Made by a program: the position numbers and the translations under genes
Part shown: positions 54,401 through 61,528 of the stretch, piece after piece
Numbering within the stretch: position 1 is the stretch's first letter
Layout: every line of letters starts with the position of its first letter
The notes under the pieces: generated by a model
Seen by the model: only the letters and a program-made list of their open reading frames with translations
What the model was told of the DNA's origin: nothing
Database searches by the model: none
From: Streptomyces sp. SCUT-3
GTDB taxonomy: Bacteria > Actinomycetota > Actinomycetes > Streptomycetales > Streptomycetaceae
Direction of reading: 5' to 3'
Assembly: GCF_014083985.1 (NCBI RefSeq)
Contig: NZ_CP046907.1
Span: 2,956,001 to 3,020,000, forward strand
Length of the DNA: 64,000 nucleotides

Positions 54401-55021
54401 GGGCAGCGGACTGCCGTCGGGCCTGGAGTGCTGGATCAGCGGGAGCAGCTGCTTGCCGCCGAGGTCGCTGGCCCGGAAGCCGAGGATCTGCGCGGCGGAC
54501 GGGTTGACCAGCACGACCCTGCCGTCGGCGTCCACGCCGACGATGCCCTCGGAGGCGGCACGCAGGATCATCTCCGTCTGGCGCTGCTGCCGCGCCAGTT
54601 CGGCCTCGGTGTCCATGGTGCCGGTCAGGTCCCGGACGACCAGCATGAGCAGCTCGTCGCCGGTGTAGCTGTAGTGGTCGGCGTACGGGGTGCGGCCGTC
54701 CTCGAGGTTGGCGCTGGTCACCTCGACCGGGAACTCGGTGCCGTCCGTGCGGCGGGCGAGCATCCGTGTCGGCTTGGTGCGGCCCTCCCGCTCCTCGTCG
54801 GGGCGGCGCATCGAGCCGGGGATGCGTTTGCTGTCGAAGGACGGCAGCAGGTCGAGGAGACCCCGGCCGACCAGGGCGGTCCCCGGCGTCTCGAAGGCCT
54901 CGAGCGCTATGGCGTTGGCGTTGACCACCGTGCCGTTGGCGTTCACCAGCAGCAATGCGTCCGGAAGGGCGTCGAGGATGGCAGCGAGGCGAGCAGCGCC
55001 TCGGGATGGCCTGCTGCTCAC
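51440..55021 (-). CDS. PAS-kinase-like-receiver protein with long Pro/Ala-rich linker, 1193 aa
   Basis: Two PAS domains (about 10-130 and 140-265: AILDALPDALLLVNANG; LRAASEGIVGVDADGRV), then a histidine-kinase-like region (about 275-490) that lacks the usual SHELRTPL: the equivalent stretch reads DDSLRGPLDELR, with no phospho-acceptor His. A G2-box-like GIVERHGG is present. About 400 residues of Pro/Gly/Ala/Arg linker follow, then a C-terminal receiver (about 1070-1190) with VMLVEEHQD and phospho-acceptor Asp in LVVMDLLL. Probably a regulatory scaffold. GTG at 55021 with GGGAGGA upstream. Confidence 0.82.
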   Translation of the reverse strand: MSSRPSRGAARLAAILDALPDALLLVNANGTVVNANAIALEAFETPGTALVGRGLLDLLPSFDSKRIPGSMRRPDEEREGRTKPTRMLARRTDGTEFPVEVTSANLEDGRTPYADHYSYTGDELLMLVVRDLTGTMDTEAELARQQRQTEMILRAASEGIVGVDADGRVVLVNPSAAQILGFRASDLGGKQLLPLIQHSRPDGSPLPTEEAPLSDTLTSGRKHRVRGQVLWRKDGRPVPVDLTTAPVRDGDQLVGAVMTFTDRTALDALSRRHEQLRTVLDDSLRGPLDELRGDLSGLAADPAGQLWPEANQILHHLAAGYSRITTLIDNVLAYQRLDSGAEKLDLRPVGLDEVVAAGVEGAVELVGPGRAQYAVHAPALEVELDAGRMAQALAHLIADTVGVDATGNAAPLSGGDSTVVVAAAQRGEVVRIEVRGPHGGGNPVHLPITRGIVERHGGVLQTHEVPGQTGGSAYVLEVPLEAGGTAGGTARPGSGGGRGKGRRDSDTPFMPVPSEPARGTEPGQDGLGGQDEQGGRSGQGGRGGQRPGRAGAAPEQDPGRSRDVRMPRQAQHGRQAQPDGPGRQSRGAGGAGAGSHRLPALPAGGAPVPAQGGRDLPALPALPGGQADPAEDRPTGRRRALRHSDESGQQFTGPAGEGDGAAHGRTADGRRPLALEAGPSAGPSAPGSVPQPTGRRARRVSPEAPEQQVPAGRAYAVGPPVPSGGVPGQSVPGGRPALSPPAPVAPAPGAPGAVARPQAPGQPVPPSRVPAPGLPGSAELQRVTAVRSLGQGVPFAQQVEQRAAGRGHAAPAPPSPVPPGQAPAAQNPSGRRRKLAAPAADDQRARGLEPVREQPAGPPALPSAAGSPAAEDVRGFRNSPPGRLPRPPQPPRPGTVPGHGVHDDPGGLVDAEPESAGSGRAFAIGAPAEGAEGPEHLDGPNGAVEVTDDFDAFGHGSFGGPRRLLVWPEPEAATRQALVDRGYDPVTVRSREEVDDHGGEPPAALFVDPLTGPITRTALQSLRTAAVEARVPVLVTAGLGQATRETAYGADPAVLLKALAPRDSEQHPPRVMLVEEHQDIAAAFTASLERRGMQVAHAPSEADAVNLAGRVQPNLVVMDLLLVRRRRVGIVDWLRGNGRLTCTPLVVYTSEGIDRSDLHRLGSGETVLFLAERSTGPDAQGRIVDLLGKIGSS

Positions 55022-55249
55022 GGCGGCGCGTCCTCCCTTGTTGCGTTTCCTGCCGGGCCGCCGGGCCTTCGGGCCGTCGGACCGGTGCGGCAGGTGGTGT
55101 TTCGCTAGTAGGGAGTGTACGGGCCCGGCTTCCGGGGGCGTCCAGGGACGACGGGGCGGCCCTGCGCGGCGCGGTGCGCCCGCGGGGGGCGTGCCGCCCG
55201 CCCGCCGGTGCGCGCCCGTCCGAGGGGGCGGGCGCGCACCGCGCTCCGG

Positions 55250-55666
55250 TCAGGCCCGGGGGAGGACCGGGCGCAGCGCCTCCCACCTGGAGATCTCGCA
55301 GCCGTCGGCCCGGCTGTAGGACGCGCTGACCCGCCTGCCGTTCCAGGTCCCGTGGACGGTCGCCCGGGCCGGGCCGCCGTGCACCATCGTGCAGGCCTGC
55401 CCCTCGGCGGCGGGCTCGAACGCGCCGCCGCGGCGGGTGGTCTCCAGCTCCTGCAGGCGGTCGCACGCGGCGGCCGCGTCCGGGTGCGTGCCGCCGTCCG
55501 GCTCGCAGCTCAGCTCCCAGGTGCCGTTCTCGGAGGCGCCGACCACGGAGACCACCAGCCGGCCGGACGCCGCCCGGGAGGCGGGGGCGGCCCCGACGGG
55601 AGCGGCTGCGGTCAGGGGGACCACCAGGGCGAGCAGTGCGGGGACGGCGAGGCGGAGGGGTTTCAC
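55250..55666 (-). CDS. Streptomyces subtilisin inhibitor (SSI-like), 138 aa
   Basis: Signal peptide (LRLAVPALLALVVPL to GAAPAS), then an SSI domain: GTWELSCEPDGGTHPDAAAACDRL, QACTMVHGGP and DGCEISRWEALRP. Four Cys give two disulfides. Reactive site by alignment with SSI is Met-Val in CTMVH. It inhibits secreted subtilisin-like proteases. GTG at 55666. Confidence 0.93.
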   Translation of the reverse strand: MKPLRLAVPALLALVVPLTAAAPVGAAPASRAASGRLVVSVVGASENGTWELSCEPDGGTHPDAAAACDRLQELETTRRGGAFEPAAEGQACTMVHGGPARATVHGTWNGRRVSASYSRADGCEISRWEALRPVLPRA

Positions 55667-55857
55667 CGGTACTCCAGGAGGTGCGGGGGCGGGAGGTGTG
55701 GAGAGGACTGGTCTACCTCCCCTCCTACCGCCCCCGGGGCCGGAGCTCCCCGGGTTCACTCCTTCGTGGGGCTGCCCGAGGATCGGTTTTTGCAGTGCCC
55801 GCCTCCGGCCTAGTACCGTAAGCTGCACTTGCACACGCGCCGGCAACGGCGCGTGCT

Positions 55858-55948
55858 GGAGGCTTCGCCTAGTCTGGTCTATGGCGCCGCACTGCTAATG
55901 CGGTTGGGGGCTTCAACCCCCTCCCGGGTTCAAATCCCGGAGCCTCCG
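55858..55948 (+). tRNA. tRNA-Ser, anticodon GCT
   Basis: 91 bases. GGAGGCT pairs with AGCCTCC, discriminator G; anticodon stem CCGCA/TGCGG with loop CTGCTAA; long variable arm; T loop TTCAAAT. Confidence 0.97.
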
Positions 55949-55954
55949 CTCGTA

Positions 55955-55986
55955 CGAAGACCCCGGTCGTCCGACCGGGGTCTTCG
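55955..55986 (+). terminator. 15-bp hairpin after tRNA-Ser(GCT)
   Basis: Perfect arms 55955-55969 and 55972-55986 followed by CGTTTT. Confidence 0.85.
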
Positions 55987-56213
55987 CGTTTTCCACGCGG
56001 AATCGGACGGGCCCGCGCGGACCCGTCCGGACCTGTTCGGACCCGTCCGGACCCCGCGGTCCGCCCGCCCGGCACGGTTGCTCCGCCCCCGGCGGAGGAC
56101 GGCCGGGCTGCCCTCCCGGAGGCCGCCGGAAACCCGATTTCGTCTCCCGTCACTGCTCATGTAATGTTGTTCCCGCAACGCCGACCGGGCGAGAAACCCG
56201 GGAGGGGAAGCAA

Positions 56214-56286
56214 GCGCCCGTAGCTCAACGGATAGAGCATCTGACTACGGATCAGAAGGTTAGGGGTTCGAATCCCTTCGGGCGCA
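56214..56286 (+). tRNA. tRNA-Arg, anticodon ACG
   Basis: 73 bases. GCGCCCG pairs with CGGGCGC, discriminator A; anticodon loop CTACGGA (ACG) with stem TCTGA/TCAGA; T loop TTCGAAT. Confidence 0.97.
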
Positions 56287-56296
56287 CAGCAGGTTG

Positions 56297-56328
56297 AAGC
56301 CCCCTGCCGGGTAACCGGGAGGGGGCTT
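56297..56328 (+). terminator. intrinsic terminator with T-run after tRNA-Arg
   Basis: AAGCCCCCT (56297-56305) pairs with AGGGGGCTT (56320-56328), followed by a run of T, a classical Rho-independent terminator. Confidence 0.88.
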
Positions 56329-56360
56329 TTTCGTGCCGTGCGGCAGTGGAGTGCGGCAAC

Positions 56361-56407
56361 GGCCCCGGTCGGAGGGGCGGTTCGGAACCGCCCCTCCGAC
56401 CGGGGCC
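56361..56407 (-). terminator. 23-bp perfect inverted repeat after the iron ABC ATPase gene
   Basis: Arms 56361-56383 and 56385-56407 are perfect complements around one base. It lies 14 bases past the minus-strand ATPase stop and also opposes the tRNA unit. Confidence 0.85.
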
Positions 56408-56421
56408 TGTCGTACGGGGCG

Positions 56422-57603
56422 TCAGGACGGTTCCGGGTGGAACGCCGCCTCGCCGGTGACGAGGATGCCAGTCTCGTCGCCGGGGCGCACCGCCACCGGC
56501 CCGGCGAGCCGGACCCCGACCGTTCCCTCGACGCCCTTGACGGCCACGGCGACCATGGCGTCGTGGCCGTAGAAGTGGACGCCGGCCACGGTGCCGCGCA
56601 CAGCGGTGGAGTCGGCGGGGGACAGCTTGAGCTGCTCCGGCCGGAGCACGACGGTGCCGCTGCGACCGTCCCCCGCGGCCTTCCCGGCTCCCGCGGCGCT
56701 CCCGCTTCCCGCGGCGCTCCCGCTTCCCGCGGCGCTCCCGCTTCCCGCGGCGCCCCCGTTCGCCGTCGCGCCCGTCGCGTCCGTTGCGCCCGCCGCACCC
56801 ACGGCCAGGGGGACGGGGCCGAGCGCGGTGGCCGCCGTCGTCTTCCCCGGGCCCTCTACGGTGCCGGGCAGCAGGACGGCGTCGCCGACGAACCCGGCGA
56901 CCCAGGCGTCCGCCGGGTGCCGGTACACCTCCTGCGGCGTGCCGTACTGGACGACCTTCCCGCTGCGCATCACGGCGACGCGGTCCGCGATCGACAGGGC
57001 CTCCTGCTGGTCGTGGGTGACGAGCAGCGCGGTGGCGCCGGTGGCGCGCAGGGCCGCGGCCACGTCGGCCCGCACGCCGTTGCGCAGCCCGCTGTCGAGG
57101 GCGTTGAACGGCTCGTCGAGCAGCACCAGTGCGGGCCGGGGGGCGAGGGCGCGGGCCAGGGCGACGCGCTGCTGCTGGCCGCCGGAGAGCTCGTGGGGCA
57201 TCCGGTCGCCGTACCCGCCCAGGCCGACGAGCTCCAGCATCTCCTCGGTGCGCACGCGCCGTTCGGCGCGGGCCGCCCCGGTGAGGCCGAAGGCGACGTT
57301 GCGCGCCACGCTCAGGTGCGGGAAGAGGGCCCCCTCCTGGGCCACGATGCCGACGCTGCGCCGCTCCGGCGGCACGTGGACGCCGGGGCCGGCGACGGTG
57401 CGGCCGCCGATCCCGACGGTGCCGGAGTCGGGCCGCAGGAACCCGGCGACGATGCGCAGCAGGGTCGTCTTGCCGCAGCCGGAGGGGCCGAGCACCGCGA
57501 CGAGTTCGCCGCCGGCCACCGTCAGGGAGAGGTCGTCCAGTACGGCGGCGCCGGGGCCCCGGCCGTAGGACTTGGTGACGTCGGCGATCCGCAGTTCGTT
57601 CAT
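56422..57603 (-). CDS. iron(III) ABC transporter ATPase (FbpC-like), 393 aa
   Basis: Walker A GPSGCGKTT, signature LSGGQQQR, Walker B LVLLDEPFNALD, H-loop VTHDQ, then a regulatory TOBE-like domain (VVLRPEQLKLSP). A Gly/Ser/Ala linker with three 18-bp repeats divides the two. ATG overlaps the permease stop (ATGA). Third gene of the substrate-binding protein, permease, ATPase operon. Confidence 0.92.
   Translation of the reverse strand: MNELRIADVTKSYGRGPGAAVLDDLSLTVAGGELVAVLGPSGCGKTTLLRIVAGFLRPDSGTVGIGGRTVAGPGVHVPPERRSVGIVAQEGALFPHLSVARNVAFGLTGAARAERRVRTEEMLELVGLGGYGDRMPHELSGGQQQRVALARALAPRPALVLLDEPFNALDSGLRNGVRADVAAALRATGATALLVTHDQQEALSIADRVAVMRSGKVVQYGTPQEVYRHPADAWVAGFVGDAVLLPGTVEGPGKTTAATALGPVPLAVGAAGATDATGATANGGAAGSGSAAGSGSAAGSGSAAGAGKAAGDGRSGTVVLRPEQLKLSPADSTAVRGTVAGVHFYGHDAMVAVAVKGVEGTVGVRLAGPVAVRPGDETGILVTGEAAFHPEPS
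56693..56746. repeat. in-frame 18-bp tandem repeat, three copies
   Basis: GCGGCGCTCCCGCTTCCC three times, encoding GSAAGS repeats in the linker of the iron ABC ATPase. Confidence 0.88.
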
Positions 57604-59207
57604 GGGCGGTGCCTTCCGAGGAGGTAGGCGGGTACGGAGGCGATCAGGATCAGCATCACGGCGTACGGGGCGGCGGCCGCGTACGCCGCGACGGTGGTCT
57701 CGTCCCACAGCCGGGCGGCGAGGGTGTCCATGCCGGTGGGGCGCAGCAGCAGAGTGGCGGGCAGCTCCTTCATGATCACCACGAAGGTCAGCGCGGCGCC
57801 GGTGGCGACGCCGGGCGCGGCCAGCGGCACGGTCACCTCGCGCAGCACCTGCAGCGGCGACCGGCCGAGCGAGCGGGCGACGTCCTCCAGGACGGGCGGG
57901 GCCTGGAGCACGGCTGAGCGCACCGCGCCCACCGCCAGCGGGAGGAAGAGGACCGTGTACGCGGCCAGCAGCAGCGGCAGCTGCTGGTAGAGGGGGTAGA
58001 CGTAGCGCACCGAGAAGAAGACCAGGGCGAGCGCGACGGTGATGCCGGGCACGGCGTGCCCGGCGTAGGCGGACTCCTCCAGCAGGCGGGCCGTGCGGCC
58101 CCGGTAGCGGGCGGCGATCACGCCGACGGGCAGGGCCAGCGCGGTGGTGATCGCGGCCCCGGCCGCGGCCACGGCCAGGGTGGACCACGAGGCGCTCAGC
58201 AGCCGCTCCAGGTCCCAGGTCGCGGAGTTCCCGACGGCCAGCCAGTACCCGAGCGTGGCCACGGGGAAGGCCACCGCGGCGGCGGCCACCGCGGCGCACC
58301 ACGCCAGCGCGGGCGCGCGCAGGCGGCCGAGCGGGAGACGGGGGGCGGGCCGGGACGCGCCGCGCCCGGTCCTGGCGTGCCCGGCACGGCCCCGGGTGCG
58401 GTTCTCCGCGGTGACCAGGAGCACGGTCATGACGACCAGCACGCAGCTGAGCACGGCGGCCGGGGTGCGGTCGAAGCTGGCCCGGTAGGAGGCGTGGATG
58501 GCGCGGGTGAAGGTGTCGTACCGCATGATCGACACGGCACCGAAGTCCGACAGGACGTAGAGGGCGACGAGCAGGCCGCCGCCCGCCGCGGCAGGCCGCA
58601 GCTGCGGCAGGGTGACGCGCAGGAAGGTGCGCAGCGAGCCGGCGCCCAGCGAGCGGGCGGCCTCCTCCTGCGCGGGGTCGATGCCGCGCAGCGCGGCGGC
58701 CGTGGGCAGGTAGACGTACGGGAAGCAGGCCAGGGTGAGGGCGAGCGCCGCGCCCGCGAACCCCGACAGTGCGGGTGCCGCGGAGACCCACGCGAAGGCC
58801 GCGACGTAGCTCGGCACGGCCAGCGGCAGGGTGGCGAGCACCCCCCAGGCCCGGGCCCCCGGCAGGGCGGTGCGCACGGTCAGCCAGGCGAGCGAGACGC
58901 CCAGCACGAGGGAGGCGGCCACGACCGCGGCGGCCAGCCCCAGGCTGCGGCCCAGGAGTTCGACGGTGCCCCGGTCGGCGACGATCTCCCAGGCGTACCC
59001 GGCGCCGCGTTCCAGGGCGCGGACGCCGAGGTATCCCAGCGGGAGCAGGACGAGCAGGGCGGCGACCACCGCGGGGACGAGGAGCACGGCGGGCGGCCTG
59101 CTGCCGACGGCACGCACCCGCCCGGCCGACGCTGACGCGCCGGCCGGGCGGGTGCCGGAACCGGTACGGGGGGCCGGCCGGGAGGCCGGCGGACCCGGGT
59201 TCTTCAT
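57600..59207 (-). CDS. iron(III) ABC transporter permease (FbpB-like, double domain), 535 aa
   Basis: About twelve membrane helices in two halves, each with an EAA loop (EEAARSLGAGSLRTFLRVTLP and EDVARSLGRSPLQVLREVTVPL) that docks the ATPase. It belongs with the FbpA-like binding protein upstream, 6 bases apart, and the ATPase downstream (overlap). ATG at 59207. Confidence 0.93.
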   Translation of the reverse strand: MKNPGPPASRPAPRTGSGTRPAGASASAGRVRAVGSRPPAVLLVPAVVAALLVLLPLGYLGVRALERGAGYAWEIVADRGTVELLGRSLGLAAAVVAASLVLGVSLAWLTVRTALPGARAWGVLATLPLAVPSYVAAFAWVSAAPALSGFAGAALALTLACFPYVYLPTAAALRGIDPAQEEAARSLGAGSLRTFLRVTLPQLRPAAAGGGLLVALYVLSDFGAVSIMRYDTFTRAIHASYRASFDRTPAAVLSCVLVVMTVLLVTAENRTRGRAGHARTGRGASRPAPRLPLGRLRAPALAWCAAVAAAAVAFPVATLGYWLAVGNSATWDLERLLSASWSTLAVAAAGAAITTALALPVGVIAARYRGRTARLLEESAYAGHAVPGITVALALVFFSVRYVYPLYQQLPLLLAAYTVLFLPLAVGAVRSAVLQAPPVLEDVARSLGRSPLQVLREVTVPLAAPGVATGAALTFVVIMKELPATLLLRPTGMDTLAARLWDETTVAAYAAAAPYAVMLILIASVPAYLLGRHRP

Positions 59208-59213
59208 CGGGGA

Positions 59214-60266
59214 TCAGACCATTCCGACGTCTTCGAGCATCTCCAGGGTCTCCTGGAGGGAGTCGAGGCGGCCGAGGTCGATGTCGGGGGCCTCGAGCGA
59301 GTCCAGCGGGGGCAGGTCCTCGACCGGGCTGCTGACGCCGGCGGCCAGCGGGTACTCCTTGGTCTCCTCGGCGAAGTAGGCCTGGGCCTCCTCGGACAGC
59401 AGGTAGTCGACGGCCTTCTTCGCGGCCTCGTCCTGCCCGCTGCTGCCCAGCACGCCGACGCCGGCGGCGTTGACCAGGGCGCCGGGGTCGCCGCCGGGCA
59501 GGAAGTGGATCCTGGCCGTGACCTTGTCCTCGCCCTCCTCGGCGGCCTTCTCGTACCAGTAGTAGTGGTTGATCAGGCCGAGGGAGACCTCGCCGGAGTC
59601 GACCGCGTCGAGCACGGCGGTGTTCTTGGCGTACTCCTTGGGCTGGTTGGCCTTGAAGTCCTTCAGCCAGGTACGGGTGGCGTCCTCCCCCTCGAGGACG
59701 CGCATGCCGGTGACGAACGCCTGGAAGGAGGCGTTGGTGGGGGCGTAGCCGACCTTGCCCTTCCACTCCGGTTCCGTCAGCTCGTGCACGCTGTCGGGGA
59801 CGTCGTCCGCGTCGACGTCGTCGGCGTTGTAGGCGATCACCCGGGCGCGTCCGGAGACGCCGACCCAGTCGCCCTCGCTCCCGCGGAACGCCTTGTCCAC
59901 CTTCTCCAGGGACTTCTCCGGCAGCTTCGCCAGCGCGCCCGCGTCGGACAGCGCGCCGAGTGCGCCCGCGTCCTGGGAGAAGAACAGCCCGGCCTTGGTC
60001 CGCTCGCCCTCCTCGAGGATCTGCGCGGCCAGTTCGGCGCTGTCGCCGTAGCGCACCTGCACGTCGACGCCCGTGGACTTCTCGAGCTTCTCGATCAGGG
60101 GGGCGATGAGCTTCTCGTTGCGGCCGGAGTAGACGACCAGCTCGTCCGCCGCCGCCTCCCCGCCGCCGGCGCCGTCCTGGCTGCCGCCGCCGCAGGCGGC
60201 CAGAGCGGGAAACAGTGCGGCGGCCGCGGCGAGCGCGGCGATTCGCCGTACGGGGGTGCGGGGCAT
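59214..60266 (-). CDS. iron(III) ABC transporter substrate-binding lipoprotein (FbpA-like), 350 aa
   Basis: Lipobox LAACGGG, then a bilobal binding protein: LVVYSGRNEKLIAPLIEKLEK, GLFFSQDAGALGAL, NHYYWYEKA with paired Tyr that bind Fe(III) in FbpA. ATG at 60266 with AAAGG upstream. First gene of the operon, under the iron box. Confidence 0.93.
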   Translation of the reverse strand: MPRTPVRRIAALAAAAALFPALAACGGGSQDGAGGGEAAADELVVYSGRNEKLIAPLIEKLEKSTGVDVQVRYGDSAELAAQILEEGERTKAGLFFSQDAGALGALSDAGALAKLPEKSLEKVDKAFRGSEGDWVGVSGRARVIAYNADDVDADDVPDSVHELTEPEWKGKVGYAPTNASFQAFVTGMRVLEGEDATRTWLKDFKANQPKEYAKNTAVLDAVDSGEVSLGLINHYYWYEKAAEEGEDKVTARIHFLPGGDPGALVNAAGVGVLGSSGQDEAAKKAVDYLLSEEAQAYFAEETKEYPLAAGVSSPVEDLPPLDSLEAPDIDLGRLDSLQETLEMLEDVGMV

Positions 60267-60351
60267 GCCGGTGCCTTTCTGAAGGCGCCCTGCCGCACCG
60301 GCGGGGTGTGCCGGAGAAGGCCAGGGGCGGGGTCGTTCCTCTGCCTTCTCA

Positions 60352-60380
60352 TGACTAAGGTAATGCTTACCTAAAGTCAA
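60352..60380 (-). promoter_or_regulatory. iron-regulated promoter with DmdR/IdeR iron box
   Basis: On the minus strand TTGACT (-35, 60375-60380), a 17-base spacer and TAGTCA (-10, 60352-60357). The 19-base palindrome at 60356-60374, TTAGGTAAGCATTACCTTA in this orientation, matches the DtxR/IdeR iron box at about 15 of 19 positions and fills the spacer. With iron, DmdR1 would block the promoter. Confidence 0.88.
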
Positions 60381-60509
60381 CCCAAAAGGACCGTATATCC
60401 GCCCTGGCCAGGTGTCATCTCCGTCACTCGCCATGCCGCGTCATGCCGTGTCGCGCCGCCAAGCCCGCCCCGCCCGCGCCGCACCGCCCGCGCCGGACCG
60501 GGGCTTCGC

Positions 60510-61394
60510 TCACTGCTGGGGCAGCGCGTCGCCCTGCACGGCCTGGACGTCCAGTTCGACCTTCACCGTGGTGCCGATCGCGGCGATCCCGGCCTGTACG
60601 ACCTGGTTGAAGTTCATCGCGAAGTCGGAGCGGTGCAGTTCGGTCGTGGCGCGGAAGGCCGCGCGCACCCCGCCCCACGGGTCGGGACCGGTCCCCAGGT
60701 AGGCCAGGTCCAGGGCCACCGGTCGGACGACTCCGTTCAGCGTCAGCTCGCCGTGCACCGTCCAGCGGTCGGGCCCGGCCGGGACCACCGACGAACTGCG
60801 GTAGAGGATCTGCGGGTTGCGTTCGACGTCCAGGAAGTCCGCGGAGCGCAGGTGGGCGTCGCGCACCGCGTTGCCGGTGTCGATGCTTGCCGCCTCGACG
60901 GCCGCCGAGACCGACGACTCCTCCGGCGTGCCGCCGATCTCGATCCGTCCGGCGAAGCGGGGGAAGCGGCCGTGCACGCTGGAGATCCCCAGGTGCTGGG
61001 CGACGGCGCCGACCGAGGAGTGCGCCGGGTCGATCGTCCACGTCCCGGGCGGCGGCAGCTGTGTGCCGCCGAGCCGGGAGAGCACCACCGTGCCGACGCG
61101 GGCCGTACCGGACGCCGGGACCACGGCGGTCGCGGCGGCCGGCGCGTAGCCGACGGCGGTCACGATCACCGTGTACGCGCCGGGGGGCAGCGGTGCGGTG
61201 CGCACCGTGCCGTCGGGGTCGGCCGGGGTGCGGGAGACCTGGGCGCCCGCCGCGTCGGTGACCGTGAGTACCGCGTGCTGCACCGCCCAGCCGTCCTTGG
61301 TCAGGATCCGGGCGGAGATCCCCGGCGCACTCCCGTTCCCGCCCCGGCCCGCGCCGCCCGTGCCGTTCCCGCCGCTCGTCGTCGCTGCTGTCAC
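60510..61394 (-). CDS. YceI-family protein with N-terminal carboxypeptidase-regulatory-like domain, 294 aa
   Basis: Residues 25-110 resemble a carboxypeptidase-regulatory-like (CarboxypepD_reg) beta-sandwich (ILTKDGWAVQHAVLTVTDAAG, TAPLPPGAYTVIVTAVGYAP). Residues 118-292 form a YceI lipocalin-like domain (WTIDPAHSSVGAVAQHLGISSVHGRF, FLDVERNPQILYRSS), a family binding isoprenoids. No signal peptide seen. GTG at 61394 is chosen with AGGAAG upstream. It lies beside an MFS exporter fused to the same kind of domain. Confidence 0.88.
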   Translation of the reverse strand: MTAATTSGGNGTGGAGRGGNGSAPGISARILTKDGWAVQHAVLTVTDAAGAQVSRTPADPDGTVRTAPLPPGAYTVIVTAVGYAPAAATAVVPASGTARVGTVVLSRLGGTQLPPPGTWTIDPAHSSVGAVAQHLGISSVHGRFPRFAGRIEIGGTPEESSVSAAVEAASIDTGNAVRDAHLRSADFLDVERNPQILYRSSSVVPAGPDRWTVHGELTLNGVVRPVALDLAYLGTGPDPWGGVRAAFRATTELHRSDFAMNFNQVVQAGIAAIGTTVKVELDVQAVQGDALPQQ

Positions 61395-61417
61395 CACGTG
61401 CTTCCTCTCGCACAACG

Positions 61418-61471
61418 GGAGTCCGGCGGGCGGCGGTGAACGCCCCGGCGCACCGCCGCCCGCCGGACTCC
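61418..61471 (-). terminator. 21-bp perfect hairpin after the MFS gene
   Basis: Arms 61418-61438 and 61451-61471 pair perfectly, loop 12 bases. It separates the MFS gene from the YceI gene. Confidence 0.88.
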
Positions 61472-61528
61472 TCGGCTCTTTCCCCGGCCCGGCCGTCCCG
61501 TCCTCGCGGAGGGCCGGGCCGGGGACGG

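Noticed and set aside
55658-55672. GTTTCACCGGTAC as a second parS
   Set aside because: Only one half matches the parS consensus; it is the start region of the inhibitor gene.
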